This document shows positions 43,467 to 50,968 of a stretch of 64,000 bases of DNA, one piece after another (the first letter of the stretch is position 1; each line of letters starts with the position of its first letter). Below the pieces are notes generated by a model. The model had not been told where the DNA came from and did no database searches. It worked only from the letters and a program-made list of their open reading frames with translations. The DNA comes from Glacieibacterium sp965200405 (GTDB lineage Bacteria > Pseudomonadota > Alphaproteobacteria > Sphingomonadales > Sphingomonadaceae), in assembly GCF_965200405.1 (NCBI RefSeq), contig NZ_OZ241356.1, forward strand, positions 1,860,001 through 1,924,000, in the 5' to 3' direction. Position numbers and translations under genes: made by a program.

Positions 43467-43870
43467 GCGAGACGTCCCCAATTGACGGGCTTGGCCGCAC
43501 CCGCGCCGAATTCGACGCTGCGGATCAAGGTGGCGAGCTGGGCACGGCTGAACCCGGCGTTGTGGAAGGCAGCGACCGCGTCGCCCGGCAGGCGGCGGCC
43601 CCAGCGGCGGGCGGCGAGCGCGGTGTAGCGCAGCGTCTCCAGCCTGGGATTGGCGAGGCTGGGGTCGCGCGGCGCCCCGAGCAGCATGCGCAGCAGCTTC
43701 TCGACCGCGCCGACCCGCCCGATGCTGCGCGGCGAATCGCTCTGCGCCAGACTGACGACGGTCCATTCGAGCGACGAGAAGCCGACGACTTCGGCCTGCA
43801 CCGGTGCCGGTGCGCTGATCACCGCAGGGGTGCCGCAGCAGCTGCCTTCGTTCAATTCCAGAAAGGCCAT
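43463..43870 (-). CDS. Unknown protein, first gene of the efflux operon
   Basis: 135 residues. MAFLELNEGSCCGTPAVISAP is the N-terminus, with adjacent cysteines and no signal peptide or membrane helix. The middle RVGAVEKLLRMLLGAP and C-terminal YTALAARRWGRRLPGDAVAAF look helical. I do not recognise a family. GGGGAAAG lies five bases before the ATG, and the stop overlaps the adaptor start, so it is translated with the pump. A regulatory or sensory accessory role is possible; nothing shows it. Confidence 0.7.
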   Translation of the reverse strand: MAFLELNEGSCCGTPAVISAPAPVQAEVVGFSSLEWTVVSLAQSDSPRSIGRVGAVEKLLRMLLGAPRDPSLANPRLETLRYTALAARRWGRRLPGDAVAAFHNAGFSRAQLATLIRSVEFGAGAAKPVNWGRLA

Positions 43871-43900
43871 GTTAACTTTCCCCGCTTTAAGATGATGTGT

Positions 43901-43950
43901 AATGTGACTGACCGGTACGTGATTGACGTTACGTACCGTTCGGTTACATT
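43901..43950. promoter_or_regulatory. Operator-like inverted repeat between TetR and efflux operon
   Basis: Two 20-base arms (43901-43920 and 43931-43950) are inverted copies with 17 of 20 bases matching, separated by ten bases. The inner core is CGGTACGT / ACGTACCG. A rightward promoter TTGACG (43923-43928), 16 bases, TACATT (43945-43950) lies inside. This is the layout of a TetR operator that blocks its own gene and the divergent efflux operon. Confidence 0.65.
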
Positions 43951-44001
43951 GTGGTCAAGTCGTCGTTTAGGAAACGCGGCATCAGGCAAGGCAAAGAAAA
44001 A

Positions 44002-44625
44002 ATGTCAGTGCAGGAAGCAGCGACCGGGAAGACCCCGGACAACGCCCGTAAATCGGCAGCCGAACGACTGTGCGAGAAGGCGACCGACCTGTTCTACAAG
44101 CGCGGCATCCGCGCCGTCGGCGTCGACGAGATCGTCAACGAGACCGGCGTCACCAAGCCGACGCTGTACCGCAACTTCGCCTCCAAGGACGACCTGGTCG
44201 CGGTCTGCCTGCGCAAGCAGATGGACGAGGGTTTCGCGCGCTGGCAGGCGATCGCCGCACGCCATGCCGACGATCCTTGGGCGGAAATGCGCGCCCATCT
44301 CAATGCCTGGGCCGAGGAGATCGCCGCGCCGGACTATCGCGGCTGCCCGGCCAGCAACACCGCGGTCGAGTTCCCCGAGGCCAGCCACCCGGCCCGCCTG
44401 ATCTCCGACGAGTGCAAGGCCGGCATGCGCCAGCGCCTCGGCGACGTCGCGCGCCGCATGGGCATCGGCGACCCCGACGCGCTTGCCGATGGACTGGTGC
44501 TGCTGGTCGAGGGCGCGTGCAGTAGCCGGCATACGTCGGGCTCGCAGGGCCCGTCGTCGACGCTGGTGGCGACCGCCGAGATGCTGATCGCGGCCTATGC
44601 CGCACGGGTCAAGATCGACGCATAG
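44002..44625 (+). CDS. TetR-family repressor of the efflux operon
   Basis: 207 residues. N-terminal HTH near residues 43-62: VDEIVNETGVTKPTLYRNFA followed by SKDDLVAVCL, typical of TetR. The C-terminal ligand domain is helical with DYRGCPASNTAVEF. Divergent from the RND operon with an operator-like repeat between, so it most likely represses the pump until a substrate binds. The ATG at 44002 was chosen; a GTG at 43951 would extend it by 17 residues into the operator-proximal leader. Confidence 0.92.
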   Translation: MSVQEAATGKTPDNARKSAAERLCEKATDLFYKRGIRAVGVDEIVNETGVTKPTLYRNFASKDDLVAVCLRKQMDEGFARWQAIAARHADDPWAEMRAHLNAWAEEIAAPDYRGCPASNTAVEFPEASHPARLISDECKAGMRQRLGDVARRMGIGDPDALADGLVLLVEGACSSRHTSGSQGPSSTLVATAEMLIAAYAARVKIDA

Positions 44626-44667
44626 ATGCGCTTGGGCTGGCGCAGTTAAGCTGCCACCCTCTCAAAA

Positions 44668-44774
44668 CCGTCATCCCGGCGAAGGCCGGGACCCATTCGG
44701 CGACCATGCGGCTGCCGGGCGCCATAGTTGCGACGAGCTTGTCGAATGGGTCCCGGCCTGCGCCGGGATGACGG
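44668..44774. repeat. Nested REP-like element
   Basis: The outer arms are CCGTCATCCCGGC (44668-44680) and GCCGGGATGACGG (44762-44774). Inside, GGCCGGGACCCATTCG pairs with CGAATGGGTCCCGGCC (44743-44758). It can fold as one long stem or as two short ones. Sits between the convergent TetR and hydrolase genes, so it may also end transcription. Core shared with 42150-42177. Confidence 0.8.
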
Positions 44775-44786
44775 CGGTGTTGTCCC

Positions 44787-45425
44787 TCAGACGTTGAGGC
44801 GCTTGTCCAGGTAAGCGTCGACGACCTTCATCAAATCGGCCATCTCGTTCTCGAAGAAGTGGTTGGCGCCCGGGATCGTCTCGTGGTCGATGGTGATATG
44901 GCGCTGGGTCTTGAGCTTGTCGACGAGCTTCTGGACGCTGATGCCGGTGACGACCTCGTCGTTCTCGCCGTCGATGATGATCCCCGACGACGGGCACGGC
45001 GCGAGGAAGGTGAAGTCGTACATGTTCGCCGGCGGGGCGATCGAGATGAAGCCCTTGATCTCGGGGCGGCGCATCAGCAGCTGCATGCCGATCCAGGCGC
45101 CGAACGAGAAGCCGCCGACCCAGGTCTGCGAGGCCTCGTGGTTGAACTGCTGCATCCAGTCGAGCGCGCTGGCGGCGTCGGACAGTTCGCCGATGCCATT
45201 GTCGAAGACGCCCTGGCTGCGGCCGACACCGCGGAAGTTGAAGCGCAGCGTCGCAAAACCACGCCGCACGAAGGTGTTGTACAGCGCGATGACGATCGGG
45301 TGGTTCATCGTGCCGACGGAAGGATGGTCCTGCAACAGGATGGCGACCGGTGCGCGCGGGCGCGGTCCGGGCTGGTAGCGGCCTTCGAGACGGCCTTCGG
45401 GACCGGTAAAGATGACATCGGGCAT
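44787..45425 (-). CDS. Alpha/beta hydrolase
   Basis: 212 residues. GGFSFGAWIG holds the nucleophile Ser (S107); LLQDHPSVGTMNHPIV contains the oxyanion region; DGENDEVV provides the acid and GANHFF the His of the triad. Related to the YqiA/KfiB-like small hydrolases often annotated as dienelactone-hydrolase-like; the exact substrate is unknown. ATG at 45425 gives a family start, 21 codons inside the longer frame. 79 bases after pheT on the same strand; may be read from the pheST transcript. Confidence 0.85.
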   Translation of the reverse strand: MPDVIFTGPEGRLEGRYQPGPRPRAPVAILLQDHPSVGTMNHPIVIALYNTFVRRGFATLRFNFRGVGRSQGVFDNGIGELSDAASALDWMQQFNHEASQTWVGGFSFGAWIGMQLLMRRPEIKGFISIAPPANMYDFTFLAPCPSSGIIIDGENDEVVTGISVQKLVDKLKTQRHITIDHETIPGANHFFENEMADLMKVVDAYLDKRLNV

Positions 45426-45504
45426 GTGGGGTGCGGCTTTCTGCGAAACGAGTTCTCTATAGATGGGGCCGCGCGAGCGGTGCAACAATCGTTGCCGGAA
45501 CGGA

Positions 45505-47910
45505 CTAGCTGCGCAGCGTCGCCGCGGCCTTGGCGGCGGCAGCGACGATCCTGCCGGCCAGTGCCTCGATCTCGGCGTCGGTCAGCGAACGCTCGACCGG
45601 CTGGATGGTGACGGTCAGCGCCAGGCTGATCAGGCCCTCAGGCAATCCGGCTCCGGCGAAGCGGTCGAACAGCCGCACGTCGGTGACCAGCAGCTTGTCG
45701 GCGCCGCGCACGGCGCGCAGCAGCGTCTCGGCCGGCTGGTCGGCGGGGACCAGGAAAGCGAAGTCGCGGGTCAGCGCCTGCAATGCCGGCGGCGCGAACA
45801 CCGGGCGGCTGCGCTTGACCGTCCGCGGCACGGGAATGGCGTCGAGGAAGATTTCCGCGACCGCGATCCGCCCCTTGAGGTCGAACTGCGTCGCCACGGT
45901 CGGGTGCAGCTCGCCGAATGCTGCGAGGATGGTCTTGGGGCCGAGGCCGAGGCGCCCCGAACGGCCGGGATGATACCAGTCGTCGGCGGGCGGCAGCACC
46001 TGCAGCCGCTCGACCGGAACACCGGCGGCGGACAGCGCGGCGAGCGCCTCGGCCTTGGCGGCGAAGGCGTCGTAGCCGGTCGCGGCGCCCGACTGCCAGC
46101 TGCGCGGCTGCGCTTCGCCGGCAAGGACGAGCGCGGCGGTCGAGTGCTCGGCATCGCTCAGATAGCGCTGGCCGAGTTCGAACAGCCGCACGCCGGGCTG
46201 GCCGCGGTCGAGATTGCGGCGGGTCGCGGCGAGCAGCCCCGGCAGCAGCGACGGGCGCATCGTCGCGAGATCGGTCGAGATCGGGTTCTCCAGTGTCCAG
46301 GCGCCGCCGCCGAATGGGGCGGCCTGCTCCGGCGAGACGAAGCTCCAGGTCACCGCCTCGTACAGCCCGCGCGCGGCGATGGCGCGGCGGACACGGCGCT
46401 CCAGCAACTGCGCCGGGGTCGCGGTCGGGCGGGCGACGCCCTCGGCGCGGGGCAGGGGGGTGGAGGGGATGTGCGCGAAGCCGTGGATGCGGACGACTTC
46501 CTCGACGATATCCGCCTCGCCATCCCAGGTGTTGCTTGCCGCGGACCCGCTGCCGACATCGCGACGCCATGACGGGACATGGACCTGCCACGTCTCGCCG
46601 AGTTCGACGCGAAAGCCGAGGCGGGCGAGGATTGCGGCCTGCGTCTCGGCGTCGACGCTGACCCCGGCCAGCGCCAGGGTGCGCGCCGGGCGATAGGCGA
46701 CGATCTTCTCGGGGTTGGGGACGTGCCCGGCGACGACCACGGTCGAGGCTTCGCCGCCGCACAGGTCGAGGACCATGCTGGTCGCCAATTCGAGGCCGGC
46801 GACGACGAAGCCGGGGTCGACACCACGCTCGAAGCGGGCGCGCGCGTCGCTGAAGATGCCGAGCTTGCGGCCGGTCGCGCCGATCCGCTCGGGCGCGAAA
46901 TATGCGCATTCGATCACGATATCGGTGGTCGTCGCGCCGACGCCCGACAACATGCCGCCCATGATGCCGCCGATGTCGTGGACGTGCGCGGCGTCGGCGA
47001 TGACGGTCATACTGTCGTCGAGCGTGTAGGTCTTGCCGTTGAGCGCCTCGACGGTTTCACCGGCCCGGGCGCGCCGGGCGACCAGCGCACCGTCGAGCTT
47101 GGCAAGGTCATAGACGTGCAGCGGGCGACCGCGGTCGAAGGTGATATAATTGGTGATGTCGACCAGCGCCGAGATCGGCTTCTGCCCGATGGCTCGCAGG
47201 CGGCGCTGCAGCCATTCCGGCGACGGACCGTTGGCGACGCCGCGCACGACGCGACCCAGGAACGCCGGGCAGCCTTCGACATCGTCGGTGCGGAGTTCGA
47301 TGGGGGAGGCGAACTTGCCCGGCACCATCTCGACCAGCGGCGTCTTGAGCGTGCCGATCCCGGCGGCGGCAAGGTCGCGCGCGATGCCTTGCACGCCCAT
47401 GCAATCCTGGCGGTTCGGCGTGATCGACACGTCGAGGACCGGGTCGCCGAGATCGGCATAGGCGGCGTATGCGGTGCCGACCGGCGCATCGGCGGGCAGC
47501 TCGATGATGCCGTCATGCTCGTCGGACAATTCCAGCTCGCGCATCGAGCACATCATGCCGTTCGACTCGACGCCGCGGATGCTGGCGACCTTCAGCGTCA
47601 TGCCGGAGCCCGGGACGTAAGTGCCCGGGCCGCCGAAGACGCCCTTCATCCCGGCGCGCGCGTTCGGAGCGCCGCAAACGACCTGCATCGGCGCGCCGGT
47701 TCCGGTATTCACCGTCAACACCTGCAGCTTGTCGGCCTGCGGATGCGGCGCGGCGGTCAGCACTTCGGCGATGGTGAACGGTGCAAGCGCGGCGGCCGGA
47801 TCGGTGACGCCGTCGACCTCCAGCCCGCACTCGGTCAGCGCCGCGACGATCTCGTCGAGCGTCGCGGTCGTGTCGAGGTGGTCCTTGAGCCAGGACAGGG
47901 TGAACTTCAT
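45505..47910 (-). CDS. pheT: Phenylalanyl-tRNA synthetase beta subunit
   Basis: 801 residues, usual length. Domains in order: N-terminal OB/tRNA-binding MKFTLSWLKDHLDT with PHPQADKLQVLTV, B3/B4 editing domain (ALVDITNYITFDRGRPLHVYD), B5 DNA-binding-like domain, catalytic-like core, and C-terminal anticodon-binding FDX-ACB (FAPPALQALTRDFAFLVP). The beta subunit recognises tRNA and edits mischarged Tyr. ATG overlaps the pheS stop by ATGA. Confidence 0.97.
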   Translation of the reverse strand: MKFTLSWLKDHLDTTATLDEIVAALTECGLEVDGVTDPAAALAPFTIAEVLTAAPHPQADKLQVLTVNTGTGAPMQVVCGAPNARAGMKGVFGGPGTYVPGSGMTLKVASIRGVESNGMMCSMRELELSDEHDGIIELPADAPVGTAYAAYADLGDPVLDVSITPNRQDCMGVQGIARDLAAAGIGTLKTPLVEMVPGKFASPIELRTDDVEGCPAFLGRVVRGVANGPSPEWLQRRLRAIGQKPISALVDITNYITFDRGRPLHVYDLAKLDGALVARRARAGETVEALNGKTYTLDDSMTVIADAAHVHDIGGIMGGMLSGVGATTTDIVIECAYFAPERIGATGRKLGIFSDARARFERGVDPGFVVAGLELATSMVLDLCGGEASTVVVAGHVPNPEKIVAYRPARTLALAGVSVDAETQAAILARLGFRVELGETWQVHVPSWRRDVGSGSAASNTWDGEADIVEEVVRIHGFAHIPSTPLPRAEGVARPTATPAQLLERRVRRAIAARGLYEAVTWSFVSPEQAAPFGGGAWTLENPISTDLATMRPSLLPGLLAATRRNLDRGQPGVRLFELGQRYLSDAEHSTAALVLAGEAQPRSWQSGAATGYDAFAAKAEALAALSAAGVPVERLQVLPPADDWYHPGRSGRLGLGPKTILAAFGELHPTVATQFDLKGRIAVAEIFLDAIPVPRTVKRSRPVFAPPALQALTRDFAFLVPADQPAETLLRAVRGADKLLVTDVRLFDRFAGAGLPEGLISLALTVTIQPVERSLTDAEIEALAGRIVAAAAKAAATLRS

Positions 47911-48980
47911 GCCCCGACTCCGCCGCTGAGGGTGGGCACGTCGAGCGGGCGGAAGCTGTAATGCTTGAGCCAGCGCAAATCGGCGTCGAAGAAGCTGCGC
48001 AGGTCGGTCATGCCGTATTTTAGCATCGCCAGCCGGTCGATGCCGCAGCCGAAAGCGAAGCCCTGCCACTCCTCGGGATCGAGGCCGCACGCCTCGATGA
48101 CCTTGGGATGGACCATGCCGGAGCCGAGGATTTCGAGCCAGGATTCGCTGCCGCCGATGCTCAGCGTACCGCCGGCCCAGGAGCAGCCGACGTCGACCTC
48201 CGCCGAGGGTTCGGTGAACGGGAAGTAGCTCGGGCGCATCCGCAGCGTGACGTCGTCGACCTCGAAGAACGCCTTGACGAAGGTCTCCAGCGTCCATTTG
48301 AGATGGCCCATGTGGATGCCGCGGTCGATCACCAGCCCCTCGACCTGGTGGAACATCGGCGTGTGGGTCGCGTCGCTGTCGGAGCGATAGGTGCGGCCCG
48401 GCGCAATGATGCGGATCGGCGGCTGCTGGCTCAGCATCGTGCGGATCTGCACCGGCGAGGTGTGGGTGCGCAGCAGCATCCGCTTGATGTCGTCGGGCCC
48501 CATCGGGAAGTAGAAGGTGTCGTGCATCGCCCGCGCCGGATGGCTCTCGGGGATGTTGAGCGCGGTGAAATTGTGCCAGTCGTCCTCGATCTCGGGACCG
48601 GTCGCGACGGCGAAACCCAGGTCGGCGAAGATCTCCGCGAGCTCGTCCATGACCTGGCTGATCGGGTGGATGCCGCCCTGTGGCGCGGTCGCTGCGGGGA
48701 GGGTCAGGTCGATGCGGTCGCTAGCCAGCTTGGCTTCGAGCGCTGCCGCCTCAAGGGCTGACTTCTTGGCCGCGATCGCCCCGGTCACCGTCTCGCGCAA
48801 GGCGGTCAGGCGCGGGCCGTCGACCAGCCGCTGCTCCGGCGCCATGCCGCCCAGCGTCTTCATCAGCGCGGACACGCTGCCCGACTTGCCGAGCGCGGCG
48901 ACGCGCACCGCCTCCAGCGCCTCGGGAGTCCCGGCGGCGTCGATGGCGGTCAGCAGCTCGGCTTGCAACGTCTCGGTCAT
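47907..48980 (-). CDS. pheS: Phenylalanyl-tRNA synthetase alpha subunit
   Basis: 357 residues. Class II catalytic subunit that joins Phe to tRNA-Phe. N-terminal coiled coil, then HPISQVMDELAEIFADLGF, motif 2 in the YRSDSDATHTPMFHQVEGLV segment and motif 3 with GCGIDRLAMLKYGM. ATG at 48980 preferred over a TTG three codons upstream. A terminator-like hairpin lies in the 81-base gap after rplT, suggesting attenuation or partial termination before pheS. Confidence 0.97.
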   Translation of the reverse strand: MTETLQAELLTAIDAAGTPEALEAVRVAALGKSGSVSALMKTLGGMAPEQRLVDGPRLTALRETVTGAIAAKKSALEAAALEAKLASDRIDLTLPAATAPQGGIHPISQVMDELAEIFADLGFAVATGPEIEDDWHNFTALNIPESHPARAMHDTFYFPMGPDDIKRMLLRTHTSPVQIRTMLSQQPPIRIIAPGRTYRSDSDATHTPMFHQVEGLVIDRGIHMGHLKWTLETFVKAFFEVDDVTLRMRPSYFPFTEPSAEVDVGCSWAGGTLSIGGSESWLEILGSGMVHPKVIEACGLDPEEWQGFAFGCGIDRLAMLKYGMTDLRSFFDADLRWLKHYSFRPLDVPTLSGGVGA

Positions 48981-48994
48981 GTGCTCCAACTCAC

Positions 48995-49039
48995 AAACGA
49001 AAAGGGCGCGGAACTGCCGGCAAGCAGGTCCGCGCCCTT
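48995..49039 (-). terminator. Terminator/attenuator-like hairpin before pheS
   Basis: Minus strand: eleven-pair stem AAGGGCGCGGA (49029-49039 read leftwards) / TCCGCGCCCTT (49002-49012), 16-base loop, then TTCGTTTG. It lies after the rplT stop and 20 bases before the pheS ATG. It could end the ribosomal transcript or attenuate pheST. No obvious Phe-rich leader peptide was seen in the short gap. Confidence 0.6.
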
Positions 49040-49061
49040 AATCGTGTCTAAGGCCGAGGCC

Positions 49062-49466
49062 TTAAGCGGTTACGACGCCCGCGACAGGACCGGTCTGGAC
49101 CGGCGCCTGGACATCGAGCACGGCCTGGACCTGCGCGATGACGGCACGGAAAGCGGCCGGTTCGTTCATGGCGAGGTCCGCCATCACTTTCCGGTCGAGT
49201 TCGATGCCAGCAAGCTTCATGCCGTGCATGAACCGGCCGTAGGTCAGGCCGACTTCACGCACCGCGGCGTTGATGCGCTGGATCCACAAAGCGCGGAAGT
49301 TGCGCTTGTTTACCTTGCGGTCGCGGTACGCGTACTGGCCGGCCTTTTCGACCGCCTGACGTGCAACGCGAATGGTGTTCTTGCGACGGCCGTAATAGCC
49401 CTTCGCCTGCTCGAGAACCCGCTTGTGACGGGCGTGGGACGTAGTCCCGCGTTTGACGCGTGCCAT
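49062..49466 (-). CDS. rplT: 50S ribosomal protein L20
   Basis: 134 residues. MARVKRGTTSHARHKRVLEQAKGYYGRRKN... gives the canonical L20 N-terminus; KVNKRNFRALWIQRINAAV follows. Needed for early 50S assembly and, in other bacteria, a repressor of its own operon. About 15 residues longer than usual, with an alanine/valine/proline tail (VQAPVQTGPVAGVVTA). Eleven bases after rpmI, same operon. Confidence 0.97.
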   Translation of the reverse strand: MARVKRGTTSHARHKRVLEQAKGYYGRRKNTIRVARQAVEKAGQYAYRDRKVNKRNFRALWIQRINAAVREVGLTYGRFMHGMKLAGIELDRKVMADLAMNEPAAFRAVIAQVQAVLDVQAPVQTGPVAGVVTA

Positions 49467-49477
49467 ATGCTACCTCC

Positions 49478-49681
49478 TCAACCCAGACCGTACGGCGCCC
49501 AGAGCTTGACTGTGCGCGTATCGGCGACGGACAGGACACTGGTACCGCGGTTCTGGCGGATGTACTTGGCAGTGTGGTGGATCAGGCGGTGGCGCTTGCC
49601 GGCGACACCATGCTTGATCTTACCATTGGCGGTGATCTTGAAGCGCTTCTTCACACCGCTCTTGGTCTTGAGCTTGGGCAT
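49478..49681 (-). CDS. rpmI: 50S ribosomal protein L35
   Basis: 67 residues. MPKLKTKSGVKKRFKITANG and HRLIHHTAKYIRQNRG are L35 signatures. Strong AAAGGAG precedes the ATG. infC is not adjacent; instead flgN ends 79 bases upstream on the same strand, an unusual neighbour. Confidence 0.97.
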   Translation of the reverse strand: MPKLKTKSGVKKRFKITANGKIKHGVAGKRHRLIHHTAKYIRQNRGTSVLSVADTRTVKLWAPYGLG

Positions 49682-49760
49682 TTTGGTCTCCTTTTGAGAC
49701 GCGAGTCGAATAGCCACGGCAGCCCATACAGCCGGGCAATTCCTGATCGCGAACCGGCGC

Positions 49761-50051
49761 CTATAAAGAGGTTCGACCGTTCCGTCCATAGGTCAGTGCA
49801 GCCGGGCGCCCCGCCGCCGTCGCTAGCGCCGCCAACCGCCTCGTTACACCGGCAATCAGGGTCGAGGTTCGGGCAGACGCGAGCGCGTTCAGCGCCTGCG
49901 CCGCATGGAGCTCGTCGGGAGTCGGGGCCACCGTCGTGCCCAGCGCCGCCAGTTTCAGCGCAGTCGCCGCCTCGATTCGCACCGCGTCGTCGCTGTCGAG
50001 CGCATCGAGCTCGTCGCGCATCGCCGCCAGCAGCACCTCGAACGGCGGCAC
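49761..50051 (-). CDS. flgN: FlgN-like flagellar chaperone
   Basis: About 96 residues from a GTG four bases past the flgM stop. Helical; MRDELDALDSDDAVRIEAATALKLAAL and ALNALASARTSTLIAGVTRRLA fit the FlgN fold that binds the C-termini of FlgK and FlgL before export. Assignment rests mainly on the flgA-flgM-flgN order and size; sequence identity is low. The longer in-frame ORF inside flgM is rejected. Confidence 0.65.
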   Translation of the reverse strand: MPPFEVLLAAMRDELDALDSDDAVRIEAATALKLAALGTTVAPTPDELHAAQALNALASARTSTLIAGVTRRLAALATAAGRPAALTYGRNGRTSL

Positions 50052-50055
50052 CGCG

Positions 50056-50349
50056 TCAGTCGCCGCGCGGGGCCGGCAGGTCGAGCGCCACCATCTTCTC
50101 GGCGATCTTGCCCGGATCGATAGCATAGCTGCCCGAGGCGATCGCCGTCCGCAGCGCCGCGACCTTGCCCGCGTCGACTGGCGGCGACTGCGCCAGCGCC
50201 CGCGCCGCGACCGCCGTCCCCGACAGGTTGAGCGGCTCCGAGGCTCGCGTCGGTGCCGCAGACACCGCCGCCTGCCGCGCCTTCACCGCCGCCGCATCCA
50301 CGGGCAGCGTCGCGCCGATACCGCCCAGTCCGTTGCCGATCACCGTCAT
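50056..50349 (-). CDS. flgM: Anti-sigma-28 factor FlgM
   Basis: 97 residues. C-terminal half VDAGKVAALRTAIASGSYAI DPGKIAEKMV is the FlgM signature that binds sigma-28 (FliA). Holds late flagellar genes off until the hook is finished and FlgM is exported. AGGGAG eight bases before the ATG. 33 bases after flgA, so one operon with it. Its presence implies a sigma-28 gene elsewhere in the genome. Confidence 0.85.
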   Translation of the reverse strand: MTVIGNGLGGIGATLPVDAAAVKARQAAVSAAPTRASEPLNLSGTAVAARALAQSPPVDAGKVAALRTAIASGSYAIDPGKIAEKMVALDLPAPRGD

Positions 50350-50382
50350 CGCGTCATCTCCCTGGCCAAGGCCTGCCTGCGG

Positions 50383-50778
50383 TTAACGGCCGCCGTCGCC
50401 GGAGTTAAATCCCGGCAGCATGATCTCCCCGGTGTCGGACACCGCAGCGACGATCCGCTCCCCCGTCACCCGGTTGCGCAGCCTGACCCGCGCGCCCGCT
50501 GCCGCGTCCGATTCGGCCACCGCATCGACCGCTACCCGGAACCCCGGTCCACCCGCAGCCACCGAGACGATGTCGCCCCGCCGAATCAGCGGCTGGCTAG
50601 GGGGCGCGACCACCGGCACCAACAGCCGCCAGTTCGGCGCCGCGCAGGCGACGCTGACCGCCGACCGCCCCGACCATGCGATGGCCGGCGCAGCGCTGCA
50701 CGGCGGCGGTGACAGATGCGTGTCGAGTGCGACGGGGCTCCCGGTGAAAGCGGCGATCGCGGCGGCAAGGCTGAGCAT
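50383..50778 (-). CDS. flgA: Flagellar P-ring assembly chaperone FlgA (short form)
   Basis: 131 residues, shorter than the usual 200-230. Signal peptide-like start MLSLAAAIAAFTGSPVALD. The SAF-like C-terminal part is kept: RRGDIVSVAAGGPGFRVAVD and GARVRLRNRVTGERIVAAV with DTGEIMLPG. Periplasmic helper for FlgI ring assembly. AGGAG seven bases before the ATG, and a near-consensus sigma-54 promoter 26 bases upstream. Divergent from flgB. Confidence 0.85.
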   Translation of the reverse strand: MLSLAAAIAAFTGSPVALDTHLSPPPCSAAPAIAWSGRSAVSVACAAPNWRLLVPVVAPPSQPLIRRGDIVSVAAGGPGFRVAVDAVAESDAAAGARVRLRNRVTGERIVAAVSDTGEIMLPGFNSGDGGR

Positions 50779-50803
50779 GGCGGTTCTCCTGTGCGCCCCG
50801 CGA

Positions 50804-50819
50804 TGCAAGGAGCGCGCCA
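50804..50819 (-). promoter_or_regulatory. Sigma-54-like promoter for flgA-flgM-flgN
   Basis: Minus strand reads TGGCGC, five bases, TTGCA, one mismatch in the -24 box against TGGCAC-N5-TTGCA. The spacing of GG and GC is right. Predicted start near 50793, giving a short leader that contains AGGAG before flgA. Confidence 0.6.
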
Positions 50820-50941
50820 AGGCCAGCCAGCAGCGCCCCCGCCCGGCGGCCATGCCCCCGCGGCCACCGCTTGCCGCCCGACCGGCACGATCTTGCCGCA
50901 GAGGCGCCACCGCGGCCTCGCTCCACACTGTAACGGCCCCT

Positions 50942-50957
50942 TGGCACGGCGCTTGCA
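50942..50957 (+). promoter_or_regulatory. Consensus sigma-54 promoter for the flgB operon
   Basis: TGGCAC (50942-50947), GGCGC, TTGCA (50953-50957) matches the sigma-54 consensus exactly, including the flanking T and C. The predicted transcript start is near 50968, one or two bases before the flgB ATG, so flgB would be read from a leaderless mRNA; no Shine-Dalgarno is present. Confidence 0.85.
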
Positions 50958-50968
50958 CAGCCCTCCCC

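Noticed and set aside
50350..50382. Possible sigma-28 promoter before flgM
   Set aside because: Only TAAC-N15-GCC with a poor -10; flgM is 33 bases after flgA and is better explained by the flgA operon.
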